Shown here: positions 1 to 6,310 of the stretch, piece after piece
Position numbering within the stretch: the stretch's first letter is position 1
How the letters are laid out: each line of letters begins with the position of its first letter
NCBI GenBank assembly: GCA_947487325.1
Contig: CANKWG010000133.1
Coordinates: forward strand, 1-6,336
DNA from: Oxalobacteraceae bacterium
GTDB taxonomy: Bacteria > Pseudomonadota > Gammaproteobacteria > Burkholderiales > Burkholderiaceae_D
Direction: 5' to 3'
Length of the DNA: 6,336 nt
Program-made: the position numbers and the translations under genes
The notes under the pieces: generated by a model
Databases searched by the model: none
What the model was told of the DNA's origin: nothing
The model's input: only the letters and a program-made list of their open reading frames with translations

Positions 1-566
1 AGTTGCGATTTTTTCGGTGTGCAATCGAAAGCATCCAGCAAGGAAAGGTCGTAGCCACCCGAGGGCAGTTGGAATTTTTTCAGCCAGGCATTCTTGTACG
101 GCGTGAAGACCGACATGGGCTTGCCCATCTGCGACAAGACCTCGTTTTTTTCATGAATGACCTGGTCTTTGCTGCTCAGCAGTGCGCAGCCTTTCTTTTC
201 TAGGGCAGCAGCAACCGCCTGATCGCGCGCCAGTGCCGCCGGCTCATAATCATGATTGATGAAAACAGCATCGACGCCCAGCTCAGCTACCAGTGCTGGT
301 ATGGCTGTTTCCGCGCGCGCATGGCGCACGATTAGTCCACCACCTTGAGCGCGTAAGGCAGCATCAAGCTCAACAAGGCTGGCATGCAGGAAGGCGACGC
401 GCCGATCCAGCTTGCCGTGTTCGAGCAGTGGATCAAGAATATCCTTGTCAAAAATGAAAGCGCAGTACACGCTGCGGCTGCTTTGCAGCGCGTGATGCAG
501 CGCTGCATGATCAACATTGCGCAGGTCGCGGCGGAACCAGACCAGTGATTTGTCGTAGTGGCTCAT
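1..566 (-). CDS. phrB: Deoxyribodipyrimidine photolyase, N-terminal part (cut by window edge)
   Basis: This flavoprotein repairs UV-induced cyclobutane pyrimidine dimers using blue light. The ATG lies at 566-564 and the frame stays open for 188 codons to the left edge. Residues 8-16 read LVWFRRDLR, the start of the photolyase alpha/beta (Rossmann-like) antenna-cofactor domain. Further on are INHDYEP and VFTPYKNAW (about 153-161), which match the conserved end of that domain in class I CPD photolyases. Family members are about 470-490 residues, so roughly 40% is present; the FAD-binding helical domain lies outside the window. It is therefore unknown whether the gene is intact, and whether it is a CPD photolyase or another cryptochrome/photolyase member cannot be settled, although CPD photolyase fits best. 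No good Shine-Dalgarno sequence precedes the start. The gene is divergent from yqgE. Confidence 0.93.
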   Translation of the reverse strand, partial: MSHYDKSLVWFRRDLRNVDHAALHHALQSSRSVYCAFIFDKDILDPLLEHGKLDRRVAFLHASLVELDAALRAQGGGLIVRHARAETAIPALVAELGVDAVFINHDYEPAALARDQAVAAALEKKGCALLSSKDQVIHEKNEVLSQMGKPMSVFTPYKNAWLKKFQLPSGGYDLSLLDAFDCTPKKSQ

Positions 567-670
567 GAGTGTGCAGCAGACTCGAATCGGAAAGCCGGCA
601 GTGTAGCCTTTCCCCGTGAACTCGGCGCGCGCTGGTGATAGCGACTTTCTCCAGCCGTCGCCCTCAAAGC

Positions 671-679
671 TGATAAAAT
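671..679 (+). promoter_or_regulatory. Extended -10 promoter-like element before yqgE
   Basis: The sequence TGATAAAAT fits an extended -10 (TGn followed by TAAAAT, 5 of 6 matches to TATAAT). No convincing -35 hexamer is seen at 16-18 nt, which is tolerated in extended -10 promoters. The predicted transcription start is about 685-687, right at the yqgE ATG (687). It is the best promoter candidate for the whole block from yqgE to plsC. Seen in sequence; activity is inferred. Confidence 0.45.
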
Positions 680-686
680 TCGGTCC

Positions 687-1349
687 ATGGCCAAGCAAGG
701 CAAGTCTCACCCCCCTTCGTCCTCCGCGCCAGACGTGGAAGACAGCGATTTTTCTTCAGCAGTACCATCAAACGATTTCCCCCTCTTGCAACTGACCGAT
801 CATTTCCTGATCGCCATGCCTTCCATGCTCGATCCTGTATTCGGCGGAACGGTGGTGTACATCTGCGAACATCATGTCGGAGGCGCACTGGGCGTCATCA
901 TCAATCGCCCTACCGACATGACCATGGATGTGCTCTTCGAGCGACTTGACCTCTCGCTGGAAATCAGTCCTCATGTGTCGCTGCTGCCGCGCGCGCCAGT
1001 CATGTTTGGTGGTCCGGTGCAGGTGGAGCGCGGCTTTGTGCTCCATGCGCCCAGCGTCACTTACAGTTCATCGCTCAAGGTATCCGACGAAGTTACCCTC
1101 ACCACCTCGCGCGATGTGCTTGAGGCAGTCTCACAGGGTCAAGGGCCGCAGCAGTTGCTGGTCACGCTGGGTTGTGCGGGCTGGAGCGCGGGGCAGCTCG
1201 AAGAAGAAATTTTGCGCAATGGCTGGCTGACTGTGCAAGCCGATCCAGCAATTATTTTTGAAACGCCGATTGAGTCGCGCTTCGTCGCCGCAATGAACCT
1301 GCTGGGCATCGACCCCAACCGCCTCACCGGGGAAGCAGGGCATGCGTGA
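687..1349 (+). CDS. yqgE: YqgE/AlgH family protein (DUF179)
   Basis: This is a conserved proteobacterial protein of unsettled biochemical function, called AlgH in pseudomonads, where it was linked to alginate regulation. It has 220 residues. The conserved core begins at about residue 37 with TDHFLIAMPSM, followed by VVYICEHH, GVIINRP, MFGGPVQ, RGFVLH, TTSRDVLE, the GW-S-GQLE-EI region, and the C-terminal GHA shared with E. coli YqgE. E. coli YqgE starts almost at this core, so about 33 extra N-terminal residues rich in Ser, Pro and Asp are present here. The ATG at 687 is the best start, but it has no Shine-Dalgarno sequence and sits just behind an extended -10 element, so the message may be leaderless. 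In-frame alternatives are GTG at 735 and TTG at 786, neither with a good ribosome-binding site. yqgE next to ruvX is a common proteobacterial arrangement. Confidence 0.93.
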   Translation: MAKQGKSHPPSSSAPDVEDSDFSSAVPSNDFPLLQLTDHFLIAMPSMLDPVFGGTVVYICEHHVGGALGVIINRPTDMTMDVLFERLDLSLEISPHVSLLPRAPVMFGGPVQVERGFVLHAPSVTYSSSLKVSDEVTLTTSRDVLEAVSQGQGPQQLLVTLGCAGWSAGQLEEEILRNGWLTVQADPAIIFETPIESRFVAAMNLLGIDPNRLTGEAGHA

Positions 1350-1360
1350 TGTGCATCACA
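1345..1360. promoter_or_regulatory. CRP-like palindrome over the yqgE stop codon
   Basis: The two half-sites CGTGA and TCACA are separated by 6 nt. This matches the CRP/FNR-superfamily pattern TGTGA-N6-TCACA at 9 of 10 positions. The perfect core is a 14-bp palindrome, GTGATGTGCATCAC (1346-1359). It overlaps the last codons of yqgE and lies about 80 nt upstream of the likely ruvX start, so it could serve an internal promoter for ruvX-pyr genes. No clear -10/-35 pair was recognised after it. It may be chance. Confidence 0.25.
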
Positions 1361-1439
1361 CTCGGCGTCTCGCGCGGCCCCGCTTGATTGCTGCCTCTCG
1401 CAGGCCATTCGGTGATTTTGTTTGCGTCATCGCTTGGGC

Positions 1440-1829
1440 ATGATGACCGTAATGGCTTTTGACTTTGGCTTGAAGCGTATCGGTGTCGCGGTGGGTAATA
1501 CGCTGATTCGGCAAGCGCAGCCGTTGCAGGTTATCGAAGCGGCGACCAATGATGGCAAGTTCGATGCAATATCGCAGCTGCTCGCCGAGTGGCAGCCGCA
1601 GCGCGTGATCGTCGGTTTGCCTTTGCATCCGGATGGCGCCGAACATGAGATGAGCGTGCGCTGCCGGCGCTTCGCCAACCAGATTCACGGCCGTTTCGGT
1701 ATCGAGACTGTGCTGGTCGATGAGCGTTACACTTCCGCGGTGCTGACGCAGCATCGCGGTCAGCCGGTGGATCACGAAGCAGCTGCGCTGATACTTCAAC
1801 AATATTTTGATGCCCATGAATCAGACTGA
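1440..1829 (+). CDS. ruvX: Putative pre-16S rRNA nuclease / Holliday junction resolvase-like RuvX (YqgF)
   Basis: This is an RNase H-fold protein of the YqgF family. It is proposed to process the 5' end of pre-16S rRNA and was earlier called a RuvC-like Holliday junction resolvase. Numbered from the ATG at 1440 it has 129 residues, close to the usual ~138. It shows AFDFGLKRIGVAVG with the first acidic residue D8, then VGLP and DG (about 58-66), VDERYTSA with D94/E95, and a C-terminal VDHEAAALIL with D111, which are the expected acidic active-site regions. The frame can be extended to a TTG at 1422; a stop at 1413 limits it. I prefer ATG 1440 or 1443 because homologues begin only a few residues before AFDFG. 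A weak GGG before 1440 is the only ribosome-binding hint. Its 3' end overlaps pyrR, which suggests coupling. Confidence 0.9.
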   Translation: MMTVMAFDFGLKRIGVAVGNTLIRQAQPLQVIEAATNDGKFDAISQLLAEWQPQRVIVGLPLHPDGAEHEMSVRCRRFANQIHGRFGIETVLVDERYTSAVLTQHRGQPVDHEAAALILQQYFDAHESD

Positions 1830-2319
1830 ATTAGACGCTGAAGCGCTCTACACCCTACTCGAGCAGGCCGTTGGTGCCGGCTTGTCGGGCACGTCCCGGC
1901 TCGCTATCGTTGGCATCTACTCGGGTGGTGCCTGGATCGCCGAACGTTTGGCGACATCACTCGGTATAGCCGACCTGGGCTACGTGGATGTGTCTTTCTA
2001 TCGTGATGATTATGCCGAGCGCGGTTTGCATGCCGAGGTCAGACCCAGCCAGATACCGTTTGATGTCGAGGGCGCGACTATTTTGCTGGTAGATGATGTG
2101 CTCTACACCGGGCGCACAACGCGTGCTGCCATCAATACGCTGTTTGACTACGGTCGTCCTGCGCGCGTGATGCTTGCGGCACTGGTCGATCGTGGTGGCC
2201 GCCAGCTACCCGTTGCGCCTGACTTCGTGGCAAAGACAATTACGCTCGCAGACGATCAGCAACTCGTCCTGCAAAAATCCGATGATGGCCGTTTCTCACT
2301 CACCATAGACCATGCATAA
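1816..2319 (+). CDS. pyrR: PyrR bifunctional regulator / uracil phosphoribosyltransferase
   Basis: PyrR family members convert uracil and PRPP to UMP; in Bacillus they also bind pyr mRNA to control attenuation. From the ATG at 1816 the protein has 167 residues. It shows VDVSFYRDD (about 58-66), the PRPP-binding loop ILLVDDVLYTGRTTRA (about 89-104, with D93-D94 and TGRT), and LVDRGGRQLP, all close to Bacillus PyrR. The Bacillus GIKTRG segment reads GIYSGG here (about 33-38), so that Arg is lost. In-frame alternatives are ATG 1810 and TTG 1807; every choice overlaps the ruvX end (stop at 1827-1829). The 3' end overlaps pyrB by 8 nt. There is no room for an attenuator between pyrR and pyrB, so RNA-based control of the next gene is doubtful. 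The phosphoribosyltransferase assignment is strong; the regulatory role is inferred from family. Confidence 0.93.
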   Translation: MNQTELDAEALYTLLEQAVGAGLSGTSRLAIVGIYSGGAWIAERLATSLGIADLGYVDVSFYRDDYAERGLHAEVRPSQIPFDVEGATILLVDDVLYTGRTTRAAINTLFDYGRPARVMLAALVDRGGRQLPVAPDFVAKTITLADDQQLVLQKSDDGRFSLTIDHA

Positions 2320-3271
2320 CCCGCAACTCAATAAAAACGGCGAGCTGCAGCACCTGATCACACTTGAAGGTCTGCCACCTGTTGTTATTACCCGCATTCT
2401 AGACACCGCAGCCTCCTTCGTCAGTGTGGGAGATCGCGAAGTCAAAAAAGTACCGCTCATGCGTGGCAAGAGCGTGTTCAATCTGTTTTTCGAAAATTCA
2501 ACGCGTACACGCACCACCTTTGAGATCGCGTCCAAACGACTCTCGGCTGACGTGATCAATCTGAATATTTCCGCCTCCTCGGCCAGCAAGGGTGAGTCGC
2601 TGCTTGACACCATCGACAACCTCGCTGCCATGCACGCGGATATGTTCGTTGTACGCCATGCGCAATCTGGCGCACCATATCTGATCGCGCGTCATCTGAC
2701 CGAGACTCGTCAGGACCATGTGCACGTCGTGAATGCCGGCGATGGCCGCCATTCGCATCCGACGCAGGGTCTGCTGGACATGTATACGATTCGGCACTAC
2801 AAAAAAGATTTCCGGAATCTGACAGTCGCCATCGTTGGTGACATACTGCATAGCCGCGTTGCACGATCCGACATTCATGGCTTGACCACCTTGGGTGTGC
2901 CTGAAGTGCGCGTGATTGGACCACGTACCTTGCTGCCGGGTGGCTTGGAACAAATGGGCGTGCGTGTGTTTAACGACATGAATGAAGGCTTGAAAGGCGT
3001 GGATGTGATCATCATGCTGCGCCTTCAAAACGAACGCATGAATGGTGCGTTGCTTCCCTCTGCACAGGAATACTTCAAGAGCTACGGTCTCACGCCCGAG
3101 CGCCTCGCGCTGGCCAAGTCCGATGCCATCGTCATGCATCCAGGCCCCATGAATCGTGGTGTCGAAATCGATTCGGCGGTTGCAGATGGTGCGCAGGCTG
3201 TGATTCTTCCCCAAGTGACGTTTGGTATCGCGGTGCGCATGGCCGTGATGAGCATACTGGCGGGGTCCTGA
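2312..3271 (+). CDS. pyrB: Aspartate carbamoyltransferase catalytic subunit
   Basis: This cytoplasmic enzyme condenses carbamoyl phosphate with aspartate to carbamoyl aspartate, the first committed step of pyrimidine synthesis. It has 319 residues, typical for the catalytic chain. FFENSTRTRTTFE carries the carbamoyl phosphate-binding S63-T64-R65-T66-R67. The ASSASKGES loop contains K93, HPTQ is at 149-152, GDILHSRVARS at 175-185, the aspartate-binding R236 and Q238 are in LRLQNERM, and HPGP is at 275-278. The chosen ATG overlaps the pyrR stop by 8 nt, pointing to translational coupling. No pyrI regulatory subunit follows. Instead a dihydroorotase-like gene starts 4 nt downstream, the arrangement of Pseudomonas-type (class A) ATCases, whose active form is a PyrB-PyrC' complex. 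No truncation or missing active-site residue is visible. Confidence 0.97.
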   Translation: MHNPQLNKNGELQHLITLEGLPPVVITRILDTAASFVSVGDREVKKVPLMRGKSVFNLFFENSTRTRTTFEIASKRLSADVINLNISASSASKGESLLDTIDNLAAMHADMFVVRHAQSGAPYLIARHLTETRQDHVHVVNAGDGRHSHPTQGLLDMYTIRHYKKDFRNLTVAIVGDILHSRVARSDIHGLTTLGVPEVRVIGPRTLLPGGLEQMGVRVFNDMNEGLKGVDVIIMLRLQNERMNGALLPSAQEYFKSYGLTPERLALAKSDAIVMHPGPMNRGVEIDSAVADGAQAVILPQVTFGIAVRMAVMSILAGS

Positions 3272-3275
3272 AAAA

Positions 3276-4571
3276 ATGAGTATGAGACTTCACATAAAAA
3301 GTGGCCGCGTCATCGACCCGGCAAACCACATCGATGCAGTGCAGGATTTGTTCATTGCTGACGGCAAGATTGCAGCACTTGGCACACCACCTGCTGGTTT
3401 TCAAGCCGACCAAGTCATTGATGCGCATGGCTTGGTGGTAGCACCCGGGCTGGTGGATTTGTCAGTGCGCTTGCGTGAGCCCGGTTATGAATATCGCGCC
3501 ACACTCGAATCCGAGTTGCAGGCAGCATTGGCAGGTGGTGTGACCAGTTTGCTTTGTCCTCCCGATACCGATCCGGTACTCGATGAACCCGGACTGGTCG
3601 AGATGCTGGTGCATCGCGCGCGTGGGCTGAATCAGTCCCATGTCTATCCGCTGGGTGCGCTGACCATGGGTCTCAAAGGTAAAGAACTCACTGAAATGGC
3701 CGAACTTACCGAAGCTGGTTGTGTCGGTTTTTCACAAGCAGAAGAGAGTATCAGTGACACCACAGTGCTCATGCGTGCGCTGCAGTACGCGCAGACCTTT
3801 GGCTATACCGTCTGGTTGCGTCCGCAAGATCCGCATCTGGGCAAAGGTGGCACTGCGCACAGCGGACCCTTGGCCTCGCGACTGGGTTTGTCCGGCGTAC
3901 CGGTGATCAGCGAAACCATTGCGCTGCACACCATCTTCGAATTGATACGCAGCACCGGCACGCACGTGCATTTGTGTCGGCTATCGTCGGCCGCTGGCAT
4001 TGCGCTGGTTCGCGCAGCGAAAGCGGAGGGCTTGCCTGTGACTTGCGATGTAGGCGCGCATCACATTCATCTGACCGATAACGATATTGGTTTCTTTGAT
4101 TCGAATGCACGTCTGTCGCCACCCTTGCGCAGCCAGCGTGATCGTGATGCGATACGCCAAGCGCTGGTCGATGGCACCGTCGATGCGATTTGTTCCGATC
4201 ACACGCCCGTCGATGATGATGAAAAACTTCTCCCTTTTGGTGAAGCATCGCCCGGTGCAACCGGTCTGGAGTTGCTGCTGTCGCTGTCGCTTAAGTGGGC
4301 AGTGGAGACGCTGCCATCGAAAGATCAGTTCACGGCGGCTGTTGCGAGAATCAGTGTTGATCCGGCACGTGTTGCGGGTCTGGATGCCGGCAAACTCTCG
4401 GTGGGTAGCACTGCGGATGTTTGCATATTCGATCCCGAGACGCGCTGGACCGTCAATGCGCATACCCTCACCAGCCAGGGCAAGCACACGCCCTTCATTG
4501 GTTATGAATTGCAGGGTCGGGTCAGTCACACCATTGTTTCTGGTCGTTTGGCTTTCAGCCGCGCAGCCTGA
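3276..4571 (+). CDS. pyrC': Non-catalytic dihydroorotase-like ATCase subunit (PyrC'/PyrX)
   Basis: This is an amidohydrolase-fold protein of 431 residues with the overall layout of type I dihydroorotases: an N-terminal strand region (RVIDPANHI), PGLVD at 57-61, LREPGYE at 66-72, the GGVTS turn, a C-terminal SDHTP, then PGATGLE and ADVCIFDP. The metal site is gone. The HxH ligand pair reads S63-V-R65, the HAED/HCED His is R182, the later ligand His in the HVS-type motif is R235, and the FSDD-type Asp is Q154; only D308 in SDHTP remains. In Pseudomonas putida and P. aeruginosa a similar PyrC' lacking HxH is inactive but needed to assemble PyrB into active ATCase. That role is inferred here. It starts 4 nt after pyrB; GGGG at 3263-3266 may be a weak ribosome-binding site. 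ATG 3282 is a second possible start. A functional pyrC should lie elsewhere in the genome. Confidence 0.92.
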   Translation: MSMRLHIKSGRVIDPANHIDAVQDLFIADGKIAALGTPPAGFQADQVIDAHGLVVAPGLVDLSVRLREPGYEYRATLESELQAALAGGVTSLLCPPDTDPVLDEPGLVEMLVHRARGLNQSHVYPLGALTMGLKGKELTEMAELTEAGCVGFSQAEESISDTTVLMRALQYAQTFGYTVWLRPQDPHLGKGGTAHSGPLASRLGLSGVPVISETIALHTIFELIRSTGTHVHLCRLSSAAGIALVRAAKAEGLPVTCDVGAHHIHLTDNDIGFFDSNARLSPPLRSQRDRDAIRQALVDGTVDAICSDHTPVDDDEKLLPFGEASPGATGLELLLSLSLKWAVETLPSKDQFTAAVARISVDPARVAGLDAGKLSVGSTADVCIFDPETRWTVNAHTLTSQGKHTPFIGYELQGRVSHTIVSGRLAFSRAA

Positions 4572-4573
4572 TC

Positions 4574-5308
4574 ATGCCGGTATTGTCGTTGGCCAGACTG
4601 GCCTTGCATTTGGCCGTGGGTCTATGCAAGGCAGCGCTGCTGTTTCCCTTGCTGGATGCTTCAGGGCGAGATCGGCGCGTACAGCGCTGGTCGCATCAAC
4701 TGGTTCGTATCTGCGGCCTCAGCTTGCAAGTCGATCAATCGCTGCAGCAGCAACCAGCGCATCCCGCGCTCATTATCTGCAACCATGTTTCGTGGCTGGA
4801 TATTTTCGTTATCAACACGATTCATCCCTGTCGCTTTGTCGCTAAATCCGATATTCGTGATTGGCCATTGATTGGTTGGCTCTGCGATAAATCCGGCACC
4901 ATCTTCATTGCGCGTGGCAGACAGCGTGATGTGCGACGTATTTACGCCGGACTCGTGCAAAGTATTCAAGCTGGCGAGCGGGTATCGTTTTTCCCTGAAG
5001 GCACCACGGCATCACAGGGTACGGTCTTGCCTTTTCACGCCAATCTTTTCGAGGCCGCGATTGAGGCGCAGGTACCCGTGCAGCCCTATGCGATACGTTA
5101 TGTCGATGCGCAGGGCGAACTGCATACCGCCGCCGACTTTGTTGGCGAGATGAGTTTTCTGGAAAGCGTAATCATCATCATGCAAAGCCGCGGCATCAAG
5201 GCCGAGCTGATTCGTTTGCCTGCGATCGAAACGCAGGGCGCGCATCGTCGAGAAATTGCGAAGGTCGCGCGTGAGCAGATTGCCACTGCGTTGCAGTGCC
5301 CTTTGTGA
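4574..5308 (+). CDS. plsC: 1-acyl-sn-glycerol-3-phosphate acyltransferase (PlsC family)
   Basis: This enzyme acylates lysophosphatidic acid to phosphatidic acid at the inner membrane, the second acylation of phospholipid synthesis. It has 244 residues, a normal family length. The N-terminus (about 3-27) is hydrophobic and likely membrane-associated. The acyltransferase motifs appear in order: NHVSWLD with H71-X4-D76 (motif I), GTIFIARG at 108-115 (motif II), FFPEGTT with E142-G143-T144 (motif III), and VPVQP at 167-171 (motif IV). The ATG lies 2 nt after the pyrC' stop with no visible Shine-Dalgarno sequence, so translation probably depends on coupling. Similar folds occur in lyso-ornithine lipid acyltransferases (OlsA), so the acceptor is inferred from family, not proven. 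It is the last gene of the block, facing apaH across a 24-nt gap. Confidence 0.9.
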   Translation: MPVLSLARLALHLAVGLCKAALLFPLLDASGRDRRVQRWSHQLVRICGLSLQVDQSLQQQPAHPALIICNHVSWLDIFVINTIHPCRFVAKSDIRDWPLIGWLCDKSGTIFIARGRQRDVRRIYAGLVQSIQAGERVSFFPEGTTASQGTVLPFHANLFEAAIEAQVPVQPYAIRYVDAQGELHTAADFVGEMSFLESVIIIMQSRGIKAELIRLPAIETQGAHRREIAKVAREQIATALQCPL

Positions 5309-5332
5309 TGGATGGAAGCGAAGTTCGAATTT

Positions 5333-6151
5333 TCAGCTCGGATCCTGATGTTGTGGACAGTCCACCTGTACTAGCCGCCTATCCTCCAGACACACCGCAG
5401 TGAGCTTGCCGCCCCAGACGCAGCCACTGTCGATGCCCAGCAGGTGTGGGCGTTGTATCAGCCCTAGCGTTGACCAATGACCGAAAACGACGGTCACGTC
5501 GGATGTCCGACGCGTCGGCACATCAAACCAAGGCAGGTAGCCCGCGGGTGGATTGCCCGGTCCTTCCTTGGTATCGAATTCCATATCACCATCGGCTGTG
5601 CAAAAGCGCAGACGTGTCAGGCCATTGACGATACAGCGCATGCGCTCTTCTCCTTGAAGCGCATCGTTCCAGCGTAGGGGCGTGTTGCCATACATCGTGC
5701 GCAGGAAGTCTTGCCAGCGCGGACCGCGTAATTTTTCGGTGACTTCATCCGACAGCGCCATCACCTGTGCTGCTGTCCATTGTGGCAGCACGCCTGCGTG
5801 CACGATCAGATGATTTTGCTCAAACAGTGCCAGGGGTTGTTGCCGCAGCCATGTCAGCAATTCGTTGCAATCCGGTGCACTCAGAATTTCCTGCATCGTG
5901 TCCATTCGTCCGCGTGCTCGTGCACCGCAGGCGATTGCCAGCAGATGCAGATCATGATTACCAAGGACAGTGCGGGCGCGCTCGCCTAATCCGCGTACCA
6001 ATCGCAATGTGCGTAGCGATTCCGGACCGCGATTGACCAAGTCGCCGACAAAGATCAGCTGGGCGTTGGGTGATTGCTCGTCGATGCGATTGAGCAGCAG
6101 CTCGAGGTCGGCAGCACAGCCTTGCAGGTCGCCGATGGCGTAGGTTTGCAT
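5333..6151 (-). CDS. apaH: Bis(5'-nucleosyl)-tetraphosphatase, symmetrical
   Basis: ApaH splits Ap4A symmetrically into two ADP; it is also known to remove Np4 caps from RNA. It has 272 residues, matching the E. coli enzyme (about 280). It belongs to the PPP-type metallophosphatases and shows GDLQGC at 7-12 (D8), GDLVNRGPES at 36-45 (D37), LGNHDLHLLA at 63-72 (N65-H66), IVHAGVLPQW with H118, TRLRFC, FGHW with H225, and GIDSGCVWGG with D241. The first motif reads GDLQG where E. coli has GDVHG, so a usual metal-ligand His is Gln (Q10). I recall the same variant in pseudomonad ApaH, so it need not be inactive. The ATG is at 6151-6149, with no strong Shine-Dalgarno sequence. The gene is convergent with plsC. 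Confidence 0.95.
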   Translation of the reverse strand: MQTYAIGDLQGCAADLELLLNRIDEQSPNAQLIFVGDLVNRGPESLRTLRLVRGLGERARTVLGNHDLHLLAIACGARARGRMDTMQEILSAPDCNELLTWLRQQPLALFEQNHLIVHAGVLPQWTAAQVMALSDEVTEKLRGPRWQDFLRTMYGNTPLRWNDALQGEERMRCIVNGLTRLRFCTADGDMEFDTKEGPGNPPAGYLPWFDVPTRRTSDVTVVFGHWSTLGLIQRPHLLGIDSGCVWGGKLTAVCLEDRRLVQVDCPQHQDPS

Positions 6152-6222
6152 AGGGTTCAGGTCAGTGATCAGCGATAGTTAGTGCGTTATTGAGGATTTG
6201 TGTCGGTGGTTCTTCGACGCTT

Positions 6223-6251
6223 CCTGGATCCCGGCTTTCGCCGGGATGACG
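6223..6251. repeat. Dispersed repeat-type hairpin (CTGGATCCCGGC...GCCGGGATGACG)
   Basis: Positions 6228-6247 form a perfect 8-bp stem (ATCCCGGC / GCCGGGAT) with a TTTC loop. Including flanks, the unit closely resembles a short repeat scattered between genes in many proteobacterial genomes. Its minus-strand translation gives VIPAKAGIQ, a peptide I recognise from spurious ORFs made by such repeats. On the plus strand a TTTT follows 4 nt after the stem, so weak terminator activity is possible. Copy number in this genome cannot be seen. Confidence 0.6.
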
Positions 6252-6268
6252 ATTTTAGGGCCATTAGC

Positions 6269-6299
6269 TTTTAAAACGTCATCACTTGCATGTGATGAC
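6269..6299 (-). terminator. Candidate intrinsic terminator reading leftwards
   Basis: GTCATCAC (6278-6285) and GTGATGAC (6292-6299) form a perfect 8-bp stem with a 6-nt loop. Read on the minus strand, the stem is followed by GTTTTAAAA, a short U tract, so it could stop transcription coming from a minus-strand gene beyond the right edge before apaH. The stem is only half GC and the U tract only four long, so efficiency would be modest. It could instead be a protein-binding palindrome. Confidence 0.35.
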
Positions 6300-6310
6300 C
6301 GCTGCGTGGG

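Noticed and set aside
589..613. Inverted repeat GGAAAG / CTTTCC with a 13-nt loop in the phrB-yqgE intergenic region
   Set aside because: The stem is only 6 bp with a large loop and no U tract follows on either strand; this is expected by chance.
1422..1439. Extension of ruvX to a TTG start at 1422
   Set aside because: It adds six residues not expected before the conserved AFDFG strand and has no ribosome-binding site; the tandem ATGs at 1440 and 1443 fit the family better.
2498..3214. Long open frame (238 codons) antisense to pyrB
   Set aside because: It lies entirely within pyrB on the opposite strand; its His-rich, low-complexity translation is typical of a shadow of a GC-rich gene.
4087..4845. 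Open frame of 252 codons in another frame across the pyrC'-plsC junction
   Set aside because: The translation is rich in Arg, Ser and Cys and matches no family, while both overlapped genes have full conserved motifs in their own frames.
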